Source: a virus
Reading direction: 5' to 3' (one strand)
DNA length: 64,000 nucleotides
Virus record (IMG/VR): IMGVR_UViG_3300017598_000768
Coordinates: 1-64,000 of that record
Below, piece by piece: positions 56,408 through 64,000 of this stretch. Positions within the stretch are counted from its first letter, which is position 1. Every line of letters begins with the position of its first letter. The notes below the pieces were generated by a model. The model had not been told where the DNA came from, did not search any database, and was given only the letters and a program-made list of their open reading frames with translations. A program made the translations under genes and the position numbers.

Positions 56408-57820
56408 CTAAACGAGTGTCACCGTGATCTCTTCCACCAGCGAGGTGTAAGTCACTCCAACCTCTGCTATATAATTATACACCCGTATTGTCAAATCCTT
56501 CGGGCCTCCATCAGCAATATTCATCGCATCTGTGTATGTCCACGTCTCTGCCGTGATCCCAGTCGTCGATCTCACTACAGCAGCATCCATCAAGACGTCA
56601 ACTCTGAACTCACCTTCATACGTACCCGGACTGTCAGTCTCTTCCGGCAGCTGGGAGCCTGCGCCCTGCCCTCTGACTCTTGCATCCCACGTCAATACAA
56701 CATCTTCTCCACCATCATAGATCGGGTACTCCTCAGCCAGCTCGTCATTCGCCCGTAAATTTGCCACTGGATACGGCGCTTTTCCGCGTCCACGGATCGT
56801 TACGCTATCACTGGGAGCTTCTGATATATCCCCAAGCGCAAGCGTCGTGGCAGGAACTGGCTTGAAATATATATCCGATCCTACAAGCATGTTTGCGTCA
56901 CCCTGTGAGAAAGCGGTCGTTCCTATAAACCAGAAATCTTCACCAGCTGCATGTTCTACGATTTCTGTGTCAAACCTCCCTCCCCAGATTCCTATTACAT
57001 GATACCTGCCCGAAACTACTGGATCTGGGGTGATCGTCTGAAAACAAACGATCTCTTCACCAATCAATGCCATGTTATACCCTGCAAATAGGGAATCTCG
57101 TGTTATCGATTCTACGCTGCTCCAATCTGCATTATAACTCGCGTCGAACGTAAATCCCCATTTATCATCAATCCTCGTTCGGTCTGCTCTATATGCAGAA
57201 ACCAGTGTGCCGTGGGGAATGAAGTTATTCACCGCAACTAATGAAGTATACGACGTTCCTCCATCCAACGACATGTATAGGACATATCTTGCCTCCTTAC
57301 CACTAACCCTTGCTGCCAGCGGAGTCACACGGATCACATCGCCAACCAGAACATAAGGCGCTTCTAAAACCTTAAAATTAACTAACGGGTCCACATCCAG
57401 CAGGCTCGCATCAGGTGATGAATGGCTGCTGTACCCACTGCTGTCATATACCGAAACTGCCGTCGTCACGTAATTCGGATCTCTGATGCACGTGATCGTG
57501 AGAAATTCGTCGTCCAACGCTCCTTCATCTATCTCTTGTATTCTCACAACCATGTCAGTTATCCCATACTTCGTTGAAGACCACTTAAAACATTGTCCCG
57601 GATACAAATCAAATGCTTCTCTGTTTACTTTTAATCTCACCTCAAACGCTGGGAAGCACAACGACCTCACAGCTCTGTCAGCCGCCCACAGAGCATTTTC
57701 AGTGTGCGTAAAATACATCAGCTTAATACTCTTGTGGTTGATCTTCCCAAGAAGCTGCAAGTTGGCAATGTCATCGACCTTGATGGTCTCCGCCTGTATG
57801 TCGTAGTATTCATCAGCCAT
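56408..57820 (-). CDS. tail-tip protein, C-terminal part of GTA-like host-specificity module
   Basis: Sequence such as VNREAFDLYPGQCFKWSSTK, GEEIVCFQTITPDPVVSGRY and IWGGRFDTEIVEHAAGEDFW, with late Fn3-like segments (VVLTWDARVRGQGAGSQLPE), corresponds to the phage-tail_3-like C-terminal half of gene-transfer-agent host-specificity proteins. Here it is a separate 470-aa protein directly downstream (one-base overlap) of the two large tail-tip paralogues. Probably part of the baseplate hub contacting the host. Confidence 0.7.
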   Translation of the reverse strand: MADEYYDIQAETIKVDDIANLQLLGKINHKSIKLMYFTHTENALWAADRAVRSLCFPAFEVRLKVNREAFDLYPGQCFKWSSTKYGITDMVVRIQEIDEGALDDEFLTITCIRDPNYVTTAVSVYDSSGYSSHSSPDASLLDVDPLVNFKVLEAPYVLVGDVIRVTPLAARVSGKEARYVLYMSLDGGTSYTSLVAVNNFIPHGTLVSAYRADRTRIDDKWGFTFDASYNADWSSVESITRDSLFAGYNMALIGEEIVCFQTITPDPVVSGRYHVIGIWGGRFDTEIVEHAAGEDFWFIGTTAFSQGDANMLVGSDIYFKPVPATTLALGDISEAPSDSVTIRGRGKAPYPVANLRANDELAEEYPIYDGGEDVVLTWDARVRGQGAGSQLPEETDSPGTYEGEFRVDVLMDAAVVRSTTGITAETWTYTDAMNIADGGPKDLTIRVYNYIAEVGVTYTSLVEEITVTLV

Positions 57821-60117
57821 TATTTCACCCTAAATGTTTTCATATATCCATCAGTTGAAACGCCTGTATAAACAACCGCAAATATCTGCTGACTGATTTG
57901 AACAATGTAAGGATTTGCTCCAAGCCCTAACCCTGTGTCAAGTGTGAGATCATCCAAATCATCCCCGATTATGCCAAGAGATGAAATTTTCATTGTTTGA
58001 ATTTCCAAACTGTTTGAATATGCGTGAGCCCTGACATGACCCTCACCAAGAACGTGATGCAAATTGCTGTGGGATGCAAACTTCAATTTTTCATCCATCT
58101 TTGTGATGGCTCCGCCACTGCCAATTTTATATGTACCAAACCTTTCATCTCCGCCTGTGATCTGATAAAATGACGCAACCCCGTAAAACCCCCCCTTAAT
58201 GTCCCTTAAAAAATGACCTTCACCAACAGGCAACCCGGTTGGTGACAAATAAATGTTCAACCTGTCACTGACACCTGTGAAAGTCCCGGCTGCTGAACAT
58301 CCGATTGTGACCAAATCAATCCCATACCTGCTCGGCCCTGCCGGGGCTCTTATGTATTGCTGCACAACAATTTCATCTTGAAATCCAAATCCCCTTTCAT
58401 GCAATTCAATGGCAAAAGTATTGCTTGACCATGCTGCTGTCGGCCTTGTCCAAATCTGAAGGCTGTCAATTTCTGCTGAAATATTTCCCAAAACATCAAT
58501 TCCCCAACTTGACAAAAACACATGGCCTGAAACCCCATGCATATAAGGAACAATAAATGTGCCGAATGCTTCACTGAAATGACATATTAAATCTGTTCCG
58601 CCCACTTGAGATGCATTGACGGAAATTGCCTGACTGTCAATGATTGATTTAGCAATTGTTCCATCATCATTGATCTTGAATGTGAAAAGTTCCGGCCTGT
58701 TGTTGTTGGATGATTGAATATATACCACAAATATTGCATGGTCTGATCTAAGATAAGCCCGCTTTATATCCCCCATATTACTGAAACCAATTGCCGGGTT
58801 CCATGTGTCAATATAAGGTTCTGTGATTTCCCCGTCTGTTGCGATTTCAACTGTCCTGACAGTGTTTGTGCTATAATAAAAGATCACATAAATATTGCCC
58901 ATGACATGCCTGATGATCTGGAACAATGATTGAGTCGTGTCATATTCATAAAAATCAATTTCACCTTTAATCTCACCTTGGAACACCACAAAGTTGTGAT
59001 TAATCTTACTATACAGCACTTTGAGATCATTGAACGTGTCCTCCCATGATCCCACGTTAAGCACCGGAACTTCCGCAACCATGTCGTCGTCAATCGTCTC
59101 CATAGATGACACAGACACATCATCACGCAGGACTCCCAGCTGTAGCTCTCCCTCGACCTCAACTAAGGAGGCTCCAACATGAGTCATTATTCCTTCTACG
59201 TATGACTCCGCATTGATCTGCCTGTTCATAAGCAAACTCACCCCAACATAATCAGTGCCCTTGAAATAATTTGCCGTTGATGCAAATGTCACTGCGTCCA
59301 GAAGCGCTGTTGGCATACCAACATGATTCTCTGACAAATACCATATCGCATGCGCTGGATTGTAATCTATATCATTGATCTTCGCCAACGAAGCCGATCC
59401 TATGGCTGAAATTTCGGGCCACTTGCCCAAGACTATCTTAACGGATGGCGCTTTTGCATAACTTCCTATCATAACATCATCAAAACAAGCATACACCATT
59501 CCTCTGTACGCCGAGCTATAATTTGAATCTTCCAATGCAGCCGTGGCTTTCGCATTCGGGATCTGGTTATTCGTCCCAAAGTAAAAAGTCATTGAACCTA
59601 AATTCTGACCAGAAGTATCTCCAAGCTGAACTGTCTCCTCCCCGTCTGCATCGTCGTCTGTTAATTCGCCGTACCACACTACCGCATCATTAAACAAAAC
59701 TGAAAATAGAACTTCTGCCGGATCTGGACCATAAGAAAACGACAGGAGCCAAGACAGATAATGCTGATAGCCTACAACCACCGTCTGCGTCTCTTCACCT
59801 CCCCCACCTTTAGCCCCCGGCGTTGACTGTTGCTCAGTTATCTCCACTACTCGATGTCCCCAGTTATGAATAATATTTCCGGCGACCTTTACTGTTCCAA
59901 CAAAATCAGGCAGGGGATCTCCGTACCCAGCAAGCGTAATATCCAGAGTATCAAGCTGTGAAGAACCAGCCGTATCAGATGCGTCCGGATCTATTGCACT
60001 GACCATCGAGCCGATCGCCATCCCAGCAGCAAACCCGATTACAGCACCTGCCGGGCCTCCAATAAAGAAGCCAGCAACGCCTCCAATTACTCCAGTCAGT
60101 AGTCCTTTTCCACTCAT
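57820..60117 (-). CDS. tail-tip/baseplate hub protein, paralogue B
   Basis: The first 385 or so residues are closely similar to those of the next gene: a Gly-rich hydrophobic start (GGVAGFFIGGPAGAVIGFAA), TVKVAGNIIHNWGHRVVEIT, VVVGYQHYLSWLLSFSYGPD and GMVYACFDDVMIGSYAKAPS. The remaining 380 residues are different and consist of beta-propeller-like units ending in phrases such as TFKINDDGTIAKS. Base and codon use in about 57.9-58.95 kb looks unlike the neighbours, suggesting replacement of this part. 765 aa. Likely receptor-facing. Confidence 0.75.
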   Translation of the reverse strand: MSGKGLLTGVIGGVAGFFIGGPAGAVIGFAAGMAIGSMVSAIDPDASDTAGSSQLDTLDITLAGYGDPLPDFVGTVKVAGNIIHNWGHRVVEITEQQSTPGAKGGGGEETQTVVVGYQHYLSWLLSFSYGPDPAEVLFSVLFNDAVVWYGELTDDDADGEETVQLGDTSGQNLGSMTFYFGTNNQIPNAKATAALEDSNYSSAYRGMVYACFDDVMIGSYAKAPSVKIVLGKWPEISAIGSASLAKINDIDYNPAHAIWYLSENHVGMPTALLDAVTFASTANYFKGTDYVGVSLLMNRQINAESYVEGIMTHVGASLVEVEGELQLGVLRDDVSVSSMETIDDDMVAEVPVLNVGSWEDTFNDLKVLYSKINHNFVVFQGEIKGEIDFYEYDTTQSLFQIIRHVMGNIYVIFYYSTNTVRTVEIATDGEITEPYIDTWNPAIGFSNMGDIKRAYLRSDHAIFVVYIQSSNNNRPELFTFKINDDGTIAKSIIDSQAISVNASQVGGTDLICHFSEAFGTFIVPYMHGVSGHVFLSSWGIDVLGNISAEIDSLQIWTRPTAAWSSNTFAIELHERGFGFQDEIVVQQYIRAPAGPSRYGIDLVTIGCSAAGTFTGVSDRLNIYLSPTGLPVGEGHFLRDIKGGFYGVASFYQITGGDERFGTYKIGSGGAITKMDEKLKFASHSNLHHVLGEGHVRAHAYSNSLEIQTMKISSLGIIGDDLDDLTLDTGLGLGANPYIVQISQQIFAVVYTGVSTDGYMKTFRVK

Positions 60118-60119
60118 AA

Positions 60120-62384
60120 TTATTGCACTTTATAAGTATTGATTGCTGCTGTAGCACCCCTTGCACTCGCATATATAGAACCATCCACATTAACCAATGC
60201 ACAGTATTGTGAGCCTCCCAATGCTCCAGACTCGGTGAAGTTGCACTTCTCAATGAGAGTGATAGTTCCGTCGCTTTCAACTTTTAATGATCGTAAATGA
60301 AAATCTGGCTGCACAGACGGCGGACCGCTGTAACCTACAAGAACCCCATTACCAAGCGCGTTTAAAAATCGCTGATGAACTACATACGTATCTAAGTCTT
60401 CAGAATCCTCAAGCGCAAGTGAGGAACCTCCAGTCACACTTACCGCCTTGAGTTTTCCGCCTGAAGTGTGCAATCCATATCCAACCAAACATCCTGAAAA
60501 CCCATCTATGTCAGTAATGATCTGAGGGGTTGCATAATAATATATTATCGAATCCCCGGCTGAAATATCAAGCGAATCTAACTCTGCCGCGAGAGTATTA
60601 CCAGTACTGAGTAATTTCACCCTCACAACAGAAGGAGAGCCTGTTACATAAGTGATAACACTTACACCCTCTGAAAGTCTTGCTATTGATGGCGCTAAGC
60701 CATCAGCACCAAGCTGATATTGATAGCCTGCACCTCCATTTTGTGTGACCAAACCAATGAGTCCACCAGCAGAAATAGAAAATATCTCAATTCGTGCAGA
60801 TCCAGAAAATCCTTCATAAATAGCTGCATATTCAGACCCTTTAACCCTTGTGAAAGTCTCCATTGAATACCCACTAATTGAACGGCTCGGTCTTGAATAC
60901 TGATCTATATAGCTTTTCGTTATCGTTCCGTCATCGGCGATGGTAAAAGTTACAATTTCTGCGTTACTCCATCCAACACCTTTTAAAACTGCAAATATAT
61001 TAGTACTGCCAAGTACTTTTAGAAACCCACCATTCTGTGCAACGCCTGCGTCCAAATTCCATGAATCTATCAAACTTCCGATATTACCATCAGAATCTAT
61101 ATCGAAAGTCTTCAGCCACATGCTTGCTGAATTACGTCTGTACAGGACTGCAAAAACATCACCGTGAACATTCAATAAACTGTGATCCATCGCAAAAATT
61201 GAATCATGGACCCACGAATCGATGGCACCACAAGCTATTTCTCCGCTAAACGTTGTAAAGTTATGATTAATCTTACTGTAAATCACTTTTAAGTCGTTGA
61301 ATGTGTCTTCCCACGACCCAACATTTAGCACTGGAATTTCCGCAACCATCGCATCATCAATTGATCCCATGGAACCTATATCAACATCGTCTCGCAGAAC
61401 GCCCAGATGCAACTCTCCTTCAATCTCAGACAGGGACGCTCCTACATGAGTCATTATCCCCTCAACATAAGACTCTGCCACCACTTGACGGCTGATGAGC
61501 ATACTGATCCCAACATAGTCCGTCGCTTGAAAATAACCCGCTGCTGCTGTAAACGATGCGGCATTCAAAAATGCTGTCGGAACACCAGAAAGGGTCTCCG
61601 CCAAATACCATATTGCAAATGCTGCGTTGTAGTCTATGTCATTAATCTTCGCCAACGAGTCTGACCCTATCGCTGCTATCGAAGGCCATTTACTCATGAC
61701 AAACTTAACAGACGGGGCTCTGGCATAGTCGCCAATCATAACGTCGTCAAAACAGGCGTAAACCATTCCGCGATAAGCAGAACTGTAATTCGCGTTACTA
61801 AGAGCAGCTGTAGCTTTTGCATTCGGCGCTTGATTACTTGTCCCAAAATAGAACGTCATCGAACCAAGATTCTCGCCAGATTCAGAACCAAGCTGAACCG
61901 TCTCTTCACCATCAGCGTCGTCATCGGTCAGCTCCCCATACCACACAACTTTATCGTCGAACAGGATAGAGTGCAACACTCCCGCTGGGTCTGGCCCATA
62001 CGCAAGAGCATGTACCCACGACAGATAATGCTGGTATCCAACTACTACAGTCTGTGTCTCTTCGCCTCCTCCCCCTTTCGCTCCCGGCACTGACTGCTGT
62101 TCCGTTACCTCCACTACTCGATGGCCCCAGTATTGGATAATATTTCCTGCAACTTTCACAGTTCCTAAAAAGTCAGGCAATGGGTCTCCATACCCAGCCG
62201 TTGAAATATCCATCGACTGCGTCTGTGAAGCACCCGGAGTATCGACAGCATCTGGTGTCGTCGCATCAACCATCGCTCCTACTGCCATTCCAGCAGCAAA
62301 GCCTATCACTGCCCCAGCTGGGCCTCCAATAAAAAACCCAGCGACTCCTCCTACTAAACCTGTTACTATACCTTTTCCGCCCAT
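60120..62384 (-). CDS. tail-tip/baseplate hub protein, paralogue A
   Basis: N-terminal half as in paralogue B (GGVAGFFIGGPAGAVIGFAA; VVVGYQHYLSWVHALAYGPD; EGIMTHVGASLSEIEGELHL), resembling the hub of GTA-like tails with the small-domain phrase VLNVGSWEDTFNDLKV. The C-terminal half has repeated units (WLKTFDIDSDGNIG, EIVTFTIADDGTITKSYID, KVESDGTITLIEK) consistent with a beta-propeller. 754 aa. It follows the NlpC/P60 gene without a gap and precedes its paralogue by 2 bp. Confidence 0.78.
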   Translation of the reverse strand: MGGKGIVTGLVGGVAGFFIGGPAGAVIGFAAGMAVGAMVDATTPDAVDTPGASQTQSMDISTAGYGDPLPDFLGTVKVAGNIIQYWGHRVVEVTEQQSVPGAKGGGGEETQTVVVGYQHYLSWVHALAYGPDPAGVLHSILFDDKVVWYGELTDDDADGEETVQLGSESGENLGSMTFYFGTSNQAPNAKATAALSNANYSSAYRGMVYACFDDVMIGDYARAPSVKFVMSKWPSIAAIGSDSLAKINDIDYNAAFAIWYLAETLSGVPTAFLNAASFTAAAGYFQATDYVGISMLISRQVVAESYVEGIMTHVGASLSEIEGELHLGVLRDDVDIGSMGSIDDAMVAEIPVLNVGSWEDTFNDLKVIYSKINHNFTTFSGEIACGAIDSWVHDSIFAMDHSLLNVHGDVFAVLYRRNSASMWLKTFDIDSDGNIGSLIDSWNLDAGVAQNGGFLKVLGSTNIFAVLKGVGWSNAEIVTFTIADDGTITKSYIDQYSRPSRSISGYSMETFTRVKGSEYAAIYEGFSGSARIEIFSISAGGLIGLVTQNGGAGYQYQLGADGLAPSIARLSEGVSVITYVTGSPSVVRVKLLSTGNTLAAELDSLDISAGDSIIYYYATPQIITDIDGFSGCLVGYGLHTSGGKLKAVSVTGGSSLALEDSEDLDTYVVHQRFLNALGNGVLVGYSGPPSVQPDFHLRSLKVESDGTITLIEKCNFTESGALGGSQYCALVNVDGSIYASARGATAAINTYKVQ

Positions 62385-62861
62385 TTATTTTTTAATCCTA
62401 AACCCAGTCGAGAGTCGGTCTATCTCAAGACGTAGGCTATTTTTTAAAACTCGACTTCTTGCAAGCGCTTGCCACACATACCCATCAAAATAAATAGTCG
62501 CATGTGCTGCCGCCCTCCCATATCTAAAAAGCAGTATGTCTCCATTCATAGGCGGAGTGACCCGTGGATCAAATTCTTCACAGAAAGGGAACTGATTAAT
62601 CCCTTGGCTTAACAGCTCGCTCGTTCTGTGTAAGTGCCAATCAGATGCATAGTCTGGAACCACGAACTTACTCAGGACTCCGACTTCAACCATCACTCTT
62701 CCTACGAAATGGATACAGTCAACTCCCTTCCCCTTCACCGCAGTCTTATGTTTATACGGCGTACCTTCCCATGACTTCAAGATTGTCAGCAGCTGTTGCT
62801 GCTTCTTTTCTGACTCAAAAAAGTTCGTTAAGCCAGTGCTGTCGTTACTGGATTGTCCCAT
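62385..62861 (-). CDS. tail-associated NlpC/P60 cell-wall peptidase
   Basis: Cys-His hydrolase that opens peptidoglycan during DNA entry. EGTPYKHKTAVKGKGVDCIH carries the catalytic Cys (VDC) and AAHATIYFDGYVWQA the His. NGDILLFRYGR is the usual strand between them. 158 aa, typical of the GTA gp14-like tail peptidases. Overlaps the DUF2163 gene by 34 bp. Palindrome copy 14 lies near its 3' end. Confidence 0.88.
   Translation of the reverse strand: MGQSSNDSTGLTNFFESEKKQQQLLTILKSWEGTPYKHKTAVKGKGVDCIHFVGRVMVEVGVLSKFVVPDYASDWHLHRTSELLSQGINQFPFCEEFDPRVTPPMNGDILLFRYGRAAAHATIYFDGYVWQALARSRVLKNSLRLEIDRLSTGFRIKK
62459..62474. repeat. dispersed palindrome copy 14
   Basis: TTGCAAGCGCTTGCCA, full core, one mismatch, within the NlpC/P60 gene. 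Confidence 0.82.
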
Positions 62862-63664
62862 GGAACCTCTGTAAACCCTAAAAAATTAAGTACGTTGTCA
62901 AACTTCTCATAACACATCTCTACCGTCCCATCACAGCCAGCAAAAACTGTCACTGTGTGACCTGCCTCCAGCCCCGGAATTGCGTATCTTAGATAGAAAT
63001 CGGCACCGTCTTGCTTCGCAATCATTCTTTTGTAGTTTCCATATTGCGCAAATCCATATCTCGTCCAATTATCAGTGCTCTTTCCAGCAGCAATCATCAA
63101 CGTCTCTATGTCTGTCGACTCAAAATACAATCCATCAGACGATATAGCTGACACAACTCCCGAAAAATCGTAATCAGTAGAAACTATTCCGCACGGAGTC
63201 GTGTAAAGCAGGTGATTACATGTCGCCTGGTATCGATATTGTGGAACTGCTTTCTTGAAGAGACCCTTCAGACCAGACGCAGTCACTTTCAATGACAATC
63301 CTTCAAAACTCGCCGTCTTTACTCTTCCAACAAATCTTATGTTGGCTTCGAACGGACTCATATCACGGTGGATCTTCATGATCTTAATCCACACCGTATC
63401 TACAATCGTCTGGTCTATGTAATCACTCATCGGCTCCCCGACATCTATGAAGTCAATCGTCACCTTCGATTCTTCCATCGTAGACGTCTGTCGGAAGCTG
63501 CCTCGCTTGATCGTCGCCGGAAGATACGTATCTCCGTCATATACCACTGCAACATCTCCGGACGTGAAATACTTATCTACAATTCCTGTTTGCCACAGGT
63601 GGTATAGCTCTGCCGGTCGTCGCTCCTGATCTTTTTCCGCATCTATGAAATCTTGGCTTACCAT
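62828..63664 (-). CDS. DUF2163/BR0599-family tail assembly protein
   Basis: Matches the family fairly well: N-terminal YHLWQTGIVDKYFTSGDVAV, the central PQYRYQATCNHLLYTTPCGI with paired Cys, and the C-terminal CDGTVEMCYEKFDNVLNFLG then FTEVPWDNP. In gene transfer agents this protein sits just before the NlpC/P60 peptidase and the hub, as here, and is an iron-sulfur-binding hub component. 278 aa. AGGTGAGGA precedes ATG at 63664. Confidence 0.85.
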   Translation of the reverse strand: MVSQDFIDAEKDQERRPAELYHLWQTGIVDKYFTSGDVAVVYDGDTYLPATIKRGSFRQTSTMEESKVTIDFIDVGEPMSDYIDQTIVDTVWIKIMKIHRDMSPFEANIRFVGRVKTASFEGLSLKVTASGLKGLFKKAVPQYRYQATCNHLLYTTPCGIVSTDYDFSGVVSAISSDGLYFESTDIETLMIAAGKSTDNWTRYGFAQYGNYKRMIAKQDGADFYLRYAIPGLEAGHTVTVFAGCDGTVEMCYEKFDNVLNFLGFTEVPWDNPVTTALA

Positions 63665-63671
63665 TCCTCAC

Positions 63672-64000
63672 CTACGTCGTGGTGGTTGTAGTCGTGGTTG
63701 TCGAGTAAGCTGGATCTGAGAACGTGATCAACGCATCGTCATTACTGTAATAGGTTGCTTTAATCCATTCATCAGCTCGAACGATTTTTGAGAGTCTTAT
63801 TTCATCAAGCTCACCAGCATACTCCCTTTCGTTTCCTAAGTCGTCCTGTGCACCTATTCTAAAGTCCTGCGTATGTGTATCAAGAGCACTTGTCTGGGTG
63901 TTGTCTGTACCCTGTGAAACTCCATTTCTCCACAGTTCGCTACCAACCCCAGCTTCAAACGTTCCAGCTATGTGCTGATATCCTGACGTGTGTCCAAGCA
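63672..64000 (-). CDS. LamG-like lectin domain protein with poly-Thr tail (5' part missing)
   Basis: The gene runs off the right edge. The visible 109 C-terminal residues include HIAGTFEAGVGSELWRNGVS, TQDFRIGAQDDLGNEREYAG and ELDEIRLSKIVRADEWIKAT followed by YYSNDD, the closing strands of a laminin-G/concanavalin-A-like domain. The end is YSTTTTTTTTT, encoded by mixed ACN codons. It is the second poly-Thr tail in the window. Likely a carbohydrate-binding virion protein of the tail tip. Confidence 0.8.
   Translation of the reverse strand, partial: LGHTSGYQHIAGTFEAGVGSELWRNGVSQGTDNTQTSALDTHTQDFRIGAQDDLGNEREYAGELDEIRLSKIVRADEWIKATYYSNDDALITFSDPAYSTTTTTTTTT

Noticed and set aside
48472-62384. 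Diversity-generating retroelement acting on fibre or hub genes
   Set aside because: No reverse transcriptase or template repeat is visible in the window; paralogue divergence is spread over hundreds of residues rather than at adenines of a short variable repeat.
358-62474. Palindrome copies read as host CcpA/LacI operators only
   Set aside because: The sequence fits the LacI-family pattern, but many copies are deep inside genes and the spacing gradient is not explained by simple transcription control. It is kept as an alternative ligand class, not as the explanation.
1-64000. CRISPR array
   Set aside because: No regularly spaced direct repeats were seen. The dispersed palindrome is kilobases apart, and the Cas4-like protein fits phage recombination.
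1-64000. Insertion sequence or transposase
   Set aside because: No transposase-like protein, terminal inverted repeats or target duplications were found; the HNH domain belongs to the intein.

Overview
The window is part of a large tailed-phage genome (Caudoviricetes), or a prophage or phage-plasmid. It encodes terminase, portal, MuF head protein, a gene-transfer-agent-like tail tip, lysis genes and a full replication set. Almost every gene lies on the minus strand, tightly packed, with short overlaps (ATGA, GTGA, TAATG) and strong AGGAGG ribosome sites. The host cannot be named. A lipobox lipoprotein, a secretory signal peptide, an M15-type endolysin and an LpxD-like acyltransferase fit a Gram-negative or otherwise diderm host, but this is inference. 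No major capsid protein or tape-measure protein was recognised, so the genome must extend beyond the window.

Layout by coordinate. 1-384: a few tiny plus-strand ORFs. 0.4-7.1 kb: small proteins, a thymidylate-synthase-family enzyme, both terminase subunits and a ParB-like protein. 7.1-14.8 kb: a sugar/glycan block (UDP-GlcNAc 2-epimerase, NDP-sugar SDR, PLP aminotransferase, methyltransferase, SGNH hydrolase, glycosyltransferase) with a flavin reductase and tRNA-Gly. 14.9-29.7 kb: replication, recombination and repair (RarA-C-like protein, Ycf46-type AAA+ ATPase, RuvC-like resolvase, PD-(D/E)XK nucleases, RecA-like recombinase, helicase, gp32-like SSB, primase, DnaB helicase, putative initiator). 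29.7-30.2 kb: a gene-free A+T-rich, origin-like region with a small plus-strand transcript. 30.2-31.7 kb: DUF2997 and a DUF1257/Ycf35-like protein. 31.8-35.7 kb: MuF-metalloprotease fusion and portal. 35.7-39.8 kb: UDG-DNA polymerase I fusion carrying an HNH intein. 40.2-47.8 kb: a second glycan block (glycosyltransferases, three hexapeptide acyltransferases, methyltransferases). 47.8-52.2 kb: repeat-rich and poly-Thr virion proteins. 52.2-55.8 kb: lysis region. 55.8-64 kb: tail tip (DUF2163, NlpC/P60, two tandem tail-tip paralogues, a third tail protein, a LamG-like protein running off the edge).

The main unexplained signal is a dispersed 16-bp near-palindrome, TTGCAAGCGMTTGCAA, with core GCAAKCGMTTGC. 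There are 14 copies on the window, in coding and non-coding DNA alike. Spacing shrinks from about 8 kb at the edges to about 1.6-1.8 kb around 30 kb, where the origin-like region lies, then widens again. Three copies sit 8-29 bp upstream of consensus sigma-70-type promoters; others abut ribosome sites or stop codons. This looks like an origin-centred DNA-organisation, partition or regulatory system, with the ParB-like protein or a LacI-type regulator as possible ligands.

Other points of note: a promoter-RNA-terminator unit at 30.1 kb encoding a 13-codon Val/Ile/Leu-rich peptide; a 12-bp operator-like inverted repeat over a promoter at 31.8 kb; shared C-terminal tails (VRTIRF and IDDLLG types) on otherwise unrelated proteins; a phage-borne Ycf46/Ycf35/DUF2997 set; and poly-Thr tails on virion proteins in a phage that carries many glycosyltransferases.
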